8,396 bases of DNA from the NCBI GenBank assembly GCA_031273185.1, contig JAISSG010000075.1, positions 1-8,396 of the forward strand. Reading direction: 5' to 3'. Below the pieces are notes generated by a model, which was given only the letters and a program-made list of their open reading frames with translations, ran no database searches and had not been told where the DNA came from. Origin of the DNA: Treponema sp. (GTDB lineage Bacteria; Spirochaetota; Spirochaetia; Treponematales; Breznakiellaceae). A program made the position numbers and the translations under genes. Positions 6,414 through 8,396 of the stretch are shown in pieces (the first letter of the stretch is position 1; every line of letters begins with the position of its first letter).

Positions 6414-6989
6414 TTATTCGGCGAATACCTGTTCCAGCGTTATGTCCAGGCCGGGGAAAATCGCAGTTGGAACCGTGTCGTTTTTTTTATACGTGTTGAC
6501 CACTATTGCCTCTTGCCGGAAGCGGTACGCCGCAAGCCCCTTGTTTTCCGGGTCAACGATCCAGTATTCCCTGACCCCCGCTTCATGGTACAGCTTGAGC
6601 TTCCGCTCCATTTCGATCGCGGTATTTGACGGGGAAAGGATTTCGACCACCAGATCGGGAGCGCCCCGGCAGCCCTCGTCCCCTCGCTTCTTTTCATCAC
6701 AGACGACCGAAATGTCCGGCTGGACCACCGTGTCGTCGCTTTCGTCTTCCTCGTAAAAAAGCCGGACATCGTAGGGCGCCAGATACACCTTGCAGGGCTT
6801 CCCGCGCAAATAGGCATGGAATTGGCTAAACAGCTCGCCGAGAATTTCCTGATGCTTTGCGTTCGGCGCGGACATGGCATAGGCCTCGCCATAGATAAGC
6901 TCGTAGCGTTCTCCCTCGGCAAGCTCCCATTCCTTGTAATCGGCATAGGTAAACCAGCGCTCTTCTTTTTCCTTCGGCAATGCTCCCAC
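6414..6989 (-). CDS. Uma2 family endonuclease-like protein
   Basis: A 191-residue protein of the Uma2 family (DUF820), with a PD-(D/E)XK-type restriction-endonuclease fold. The biological role is unknown, and copies are often numerous in cyanobacteria and other bacteria. Seen: FTYADYKEWE (13-22); ERYELIYGEAYAMSAPN (27-43), the characteristic YELI.GE.Y motif; VQPDISVVCD (89-98) with Asp92; PDLVVEILSPSN (111-122) with Glu116; a Lys-rich helix, KLKLYHEAGV (130-139); and REYWIVDPENK (140-150). The predicted active-site Asp and Glu are present, as are lysines in the following helix. Length is standard. The start is GTG with GGAGG 4 nt upstream, a good site. It is the first gene of the minus-strand run and ends 4 nt before the FliK-like gene. 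It has no obvious link to flagellar functions, so it may have been inserted at the operon head. Confidence 0.9.
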   Translation of the reverse strand: MGALPKEKEERWFTYADYKEWELAEGERYELIYGEAYAMSAPNAKHQEILGELFSQFHAYLRGKPCKVYLAPYDVRLFYEEDESDDTVVQPDISVVCDEKKRGDEGCRGAPDLVVEILSPSNTAIEMERKLKLYHEAGVREYWIVDPENKGLAAYRFRQEAIVVNTYKKNDTVPTAIFPGLDITLEQVFAE

Positions 6990-7043
6990 GGTTCCTCCGA
7001 TTTATCTTTACTTAATAGCATAGCATATTACGGCTGGTTTTAC

Positions 7044-7049
7044 TATAAT
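7044..7049 (+). promoter_or_regulatory. TATAAT box just upstream of ymdB
   Basis: A perfect -10 hexamer, TATAAT, lies six bases before the ymdB ATG (7056), in an AT-rich patch. With usual -10 to +1 spacing, transcription would begin at or next to the A of the start codon. No convincing -35 is seen at 16-18 nt spacing (best ATAGCA at 7020-7025, 3/6). No Shine-Dalgarno lies between box and ATG. Upstream is a TAGCA direct repeat (7016-7025). Confidence 0.55.
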
Positions 7050-7055
7050 ACCGTT

Positions 7056-7847
7056 ATGAACATTGTGCGGGCGGCGATGATAGGTGACGTGGTCGGCGAG
7101 CCGGGCTTGCAGGCGCTGGAGAGCAAGCTGCCCATGATAATCAAAGACAACGAGGTTGATTTTACCGTGGTGAACGGCGAGAACTCGGCGGACGGCTTTG
7201 GCATGACAAAAGCCACCCTGGAGAGGATACTGGCCAGCGGCGCCGACGCGGTGACGTCGGGGAACCATGTATGGGAAAAGCGGGAGTTTTGGGAGACCCT
7301 TGCTGCCAGCGACAGAATGCTGCGCCCGGCGAATTATCCTGCGGGCTTGCCGGGCAGCGGCTGGCTTCGCGCGGAAAAAGCCGGGGCAAGCTGGATCGTT
7401 ATTAACCTGCAGGGCCGGGAATTGATGGCGCCCATTGACTGCCCCTTCCGCTGCTTTGACGGAATCGCCGGAGGCATTGCCGACGGCAATGCCGCTGTCC
7501 CCATTGTCATTGTGGATTTCCATGCCGAGTCGAGCCGCGAGAAAGAGGCCCTGGGCCACTACCTTGACGGCCGCTGTACCCTGGTCGCCGGCACGCACAC
7601 CCATGTCACGACTGCCGACGAGCGTATCCTGCCCAAGGGGACGGCGTACATCACCGACCTGGGGATGACCGGGATCACCGACAGCATAATCGGCATGGAT
7701 GTAAAAATCTGCCTGGAAAGGACGCGCAAGCAGGTGCTGTACCGCATGGAGCCAGCCGCCAGCGGCACCACGAGCGCCGAGGTGCAGGGGATCATCGCGG
7801 AAATTGACCGGGAAAGCGGGAAAGCCCTGTCCGTTAGGCGAATTTAG
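7056..7847 (+). CDS. ymdB: YmdB-like metallophosphoesterase (TIGR00282)
   Basis: A 263-residue protein of the calcineurin-like YmdB/TIGR00282 family (Bacillus YmdB, Deinococcus DR1281; not the E. coli macrodomain protein of the same name). Bacillus YmdB hydrolyses 2',3'- and 3',5'-cyclic nucleotides and affects biofilm and motility choice. All expected metal ligands are present: Asp11 in MIGDVVGEPG, Glu42 and Asn43 in VNGENSADGFG, Asn70 and His71 in TSGNHVWEKREFW, His156 in VDFHAESS, and His181 and His183 in VAGTHTHVTTAD. The C-terminal YITDLGMTG stretch (198-206) is also family-typical, so it should be an active dinuclear phosphodiesterase in the cytoplasm. The frame is open upstream, but homologues begin close to this ATG. 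There is no ribosome site; see the leaderless promoter. It is transcribed alone and divergent from the Uma2-led operon, separated by 66 nt. Confidence 0.95.
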   Translation: MNIVRAAMIGDVVGEPGLQALESKLPMIIKDNEVDFTVVNGENSADGFGMTKATLERILASGADAVTSGNHVWEKREFWETLAASDRMLRPANYPAGLPGSGWLRAEKAGASWIVINLQGRELMAPIDCPFRCFDGIAGGIADGNAAVPIVIVDFHAESSREKEALGHYLDGRCTLVAGTHTHVTTADERILPKGTAYITDLGMTGITDSIIGMDVKICLERTRKQVLYRMEPAASGTTSAEVQGIIAEIDRESGKALSVRRI

Positions 7848-7900
7848 CTGCCTTGGATTTACGGGAAAAAGCGGCTTATAGATATTTTTTCCAAAGCGTG

Positions 7901-7941
7901 TTCCGAAACTGACCCGAACCGAAGGTTAGCAGTTTTCGGAA
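7901..7941. repeat. Inverted repeat downstream of ymdB
   Basis: TTCCGAAACTG (7901-7911) pairs with CAGTTTTCGGAA (7930-7941), giving 11 pairs with a single bulged T. The 18-nt loop contains a smaller possible pairing (ACC with GGT) and repeated CCGAA units. No T run follows on either strand, so it is not a textbook intrinsic terminator, though it could stop or protect the ymdB mRNA 3' end. It could also be a dispersed genomic repeat. Confidence 0.5.
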
Positions 7942-8127
7942 TACGTCCCTTAGACCCTAGCCTCCAGTCCGCCCAGTTCCTCGATTTTTTCAAGCCCCTT
8001 TCCCGCAGCAGGTACTTTTGGATTTTCCCGACTTGGTATACGAATGAAACTTAAATAGCTTTATTCGAAACTTTTGGCACACGGAATAACTGGGGTGAGG
8101 GTTTGTAAAAAAAATTATTTTTTTTCT

Positions 8128-8156
8128 TTGGAAATTTGGTTTTATTTTATTATATT
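8128..8156 (+). promoter_or_regulatory. Predicted promoter for right-edge genes
   Basis: TTGGAA (8128-8133, 4/6 match to TTGACA), a 17-nt spacer, and TATATT (8151-8156, 5/6 match to TATAAT). Directly upstream is a strongly A/T-tracted stretch (8107-8125) that could act as an UP element or bend the DNA. The predicted RNA start is near 8163-8164, a few bases before the 9-bp hairpin. Confidence 0.55.
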
Positions 8157-8166
8157 TTAGGCGTAA

Positions 8167-8191
8167 GGAAAAACCTGATGCCGGTTTTTCC
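8167..8191 (+). promoter_or_regulatory. Perfect 9-bp hairpin at predicted mRNA 5' end
   Basis: GGAAAAACC (8167-8175) and GGTTTTTCC (8183-8191) form a perfect stem with the 7-nt loop TGATGCC. An A run, not a T run, follows on the plus strand, and the minus strand shows no T tract after the stem, so a terminator is unlikely in either direction. The stem starts 3-4 nt from the predicted transcription start and 29 nt before the ATG at 8220, which suits a 5' stabilising or regulatory stem-loop. Confidence 0.5.
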
Positions 8192-8219
8192 AAAAAAACA
8201 CCTTTTGGAGAGGCTTGAT

Positions 8220-8372
8220 ATGAAGAAATTCGCTGCCGCCCTCGATAATCCCGCAAAACGGCGCGGCTATGGGACGAAACGTTCTGTACAAGGACTACAT
8301 GATATGTGTGCAGAAGGATCGAAATACCGGGGACGGCAGAATGGTGGCGGTGTATGTGGGGGAGTAAAATGA
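8220..8372 (+). CDS. Small ORF of unknown function, possibly frameshifted
   Basis: A 50-codon frame starting MKKFAAALDN, with GGAGAGG ending 6 nt before the ATG and a promoter plus hairpin upstream, so initiation here looks real. It resembles no family I know. Codon third positions are GC-rich in the first part but become poor after about codon 18. From 8269 the overlapping frame, offset by one base, instead has strong GC-rich third positions and reads MGRNVLYKDYMICV, ending in VAVYVGE and TAA at 8365-8367. The true product may be a fusion of the first frame's head and the second frame's tail. An extra A in the AAAA run at 8255-8258 would explain the break. Alternatives are a genuine 50-residue peptide whose TGA overlaps the next ATG, or a separate 32-residue peptide without its own ribosome site. 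Confidence 0.4.
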   Translation: MKKFAAALDNPAKRRGYGTKRSVQGLHDMCAEGSKYRGRQNGGGVCGGVK

Positions 8373-8396
8373 GAACATTACTATGCGCAGGTCTTT
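8369..8396 (+). CDS. Start of a gene running off the right edge
   Basis: ATG at 8369 is preceded by GGGGGAG (8358-8364), a strong ribosome binding site about 4 nt away. Nine codons remain (MRTLLCAGL), too few for identification. It would be co-transcribed with the short ORF: its ATG is 1 nt after the TAA at 8365-8367 and overlaps the TGA of the other frame as ATGA. A hydrophobic start containing Cys is compatible with many families. Confidence 0.5.

Larger units (their letters stand above)
7848..8219. other. Intergenic region, increasingly AT-rich
   Basis: About 370 bases with no gene I can support. The left part (7848-8050) has near-average base composition and contains an imperfect GGAAAAA/TTTTTCC stem (7864-7870 with 7886-7892) and the inverted repeat at 7901-7941. 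On the minus strand around 7950-8010 there is a short protein-like stretch ending in GLEKIEELGGLEARV and a TAA, which may be a remnant of a lost gene. The right part (8050-8165) is very AT-rich, including A8-TTA-T8 (8107-8125), and carries the promoter and hairpin listed separately. Confidence 0.6.

Noticed and set aside
6816..7055. An 80-residue extension of YmdB
   Set aside because: It would lie antisense to the Uma2 gene. The family begins near the MIGD motif, so the ATG at 7056 fits.
8167..8191. The 9-bp hairpin as an intrinsic terminator of ymdB
   Set aside because: A run of A, not T, follows on the plus strand; it is over 300 bases from the ymdB stop and downstream of a better-fitting promoter.
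7990..8256. An 88-codon minus-strand frame
   Set aside because: It crosses the AT-rich promoter region and hairpin, has no ribosome site, and its composition is random-looking and unlike neighbouring genes.

Overview
The window looks like chromosomal DNA of a GC-rich spirochaete, most likely a Treponema of the termite-gut or similar free-living type. This is an inference from gene content and order: a FliK-like gene, a short FlhB-like gene, an HD-GYP protein, a YraN protein and a GAF-GGDEF protein packed head to tail. I recall a related order near the yraN homologue of T. pallidum, but no search was run. Coding DNA is GC-rich with GC-rich third positions, whereas the right-hand spacer (about 8050-8165) is strikingly AT-rich.

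Layout from left to right. The first 102 bases hold no gene I can support; they contain a GGGCGCCC palindrome just downstream of rmuC. Then rmuC runs on the minus strand (103-1506). A tRNA-Gly(CCC) gene follows on the plus strand (1599-1669) with its own visible promoter. From 6989 down to 1690 there is one uninterrupted minus-strand gene train. In transcription order it is a Uma2-family nuclease-like gene, a FliK-like gene, an FlhB-like gene, an HD-GYP gene, yraN, a 60-residue helical protein, a protein with a CxxC/HxxC putative zinc site, and a GAF-GGDEF diguanylate cyclase. Gaps are 1-10 nt or the genes overlap (8, 4 and 29 nt), so this is almost certainly one operon with translational coupling. 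Divergent from it on the plus strand is a YmdB/TIGR00282-family phosphodiesterase (7056-7847). Its TATAAT box sits so close to the ATG that the mRNA may be leaderless. The remaining spacer holds an inverted repeat, a TTGGAA-17-TATATT promoter, a perfect 9-bp hairpin at the predicted RNA 5' end, a short and possibly frameshifted ORF, and the first 9 codons of a gene that leaves the window.

Functional theme: export-apparatus-like proteins (FliK-like, FlhB-like) sit in one transcript with a c-di-GMP-type synthase (GGDEF, intact active site and inhibitory site) and an HD-GYP protein. The HD-GYP protein lacks one metal-ligand histidine and the motif lysine, so it may be a sensor or an altered enzyme. 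With the divergent YmdB, three cyclic-nucleotide-related proteins lie within about 6 kb. I see no CRISPR array, transposase, phage gene or clear defence system. The most unusual points are the degenerate HD-GYP site, the leaderless-looking ymdB start and the right-edge short ORF with its 5' hairpin.
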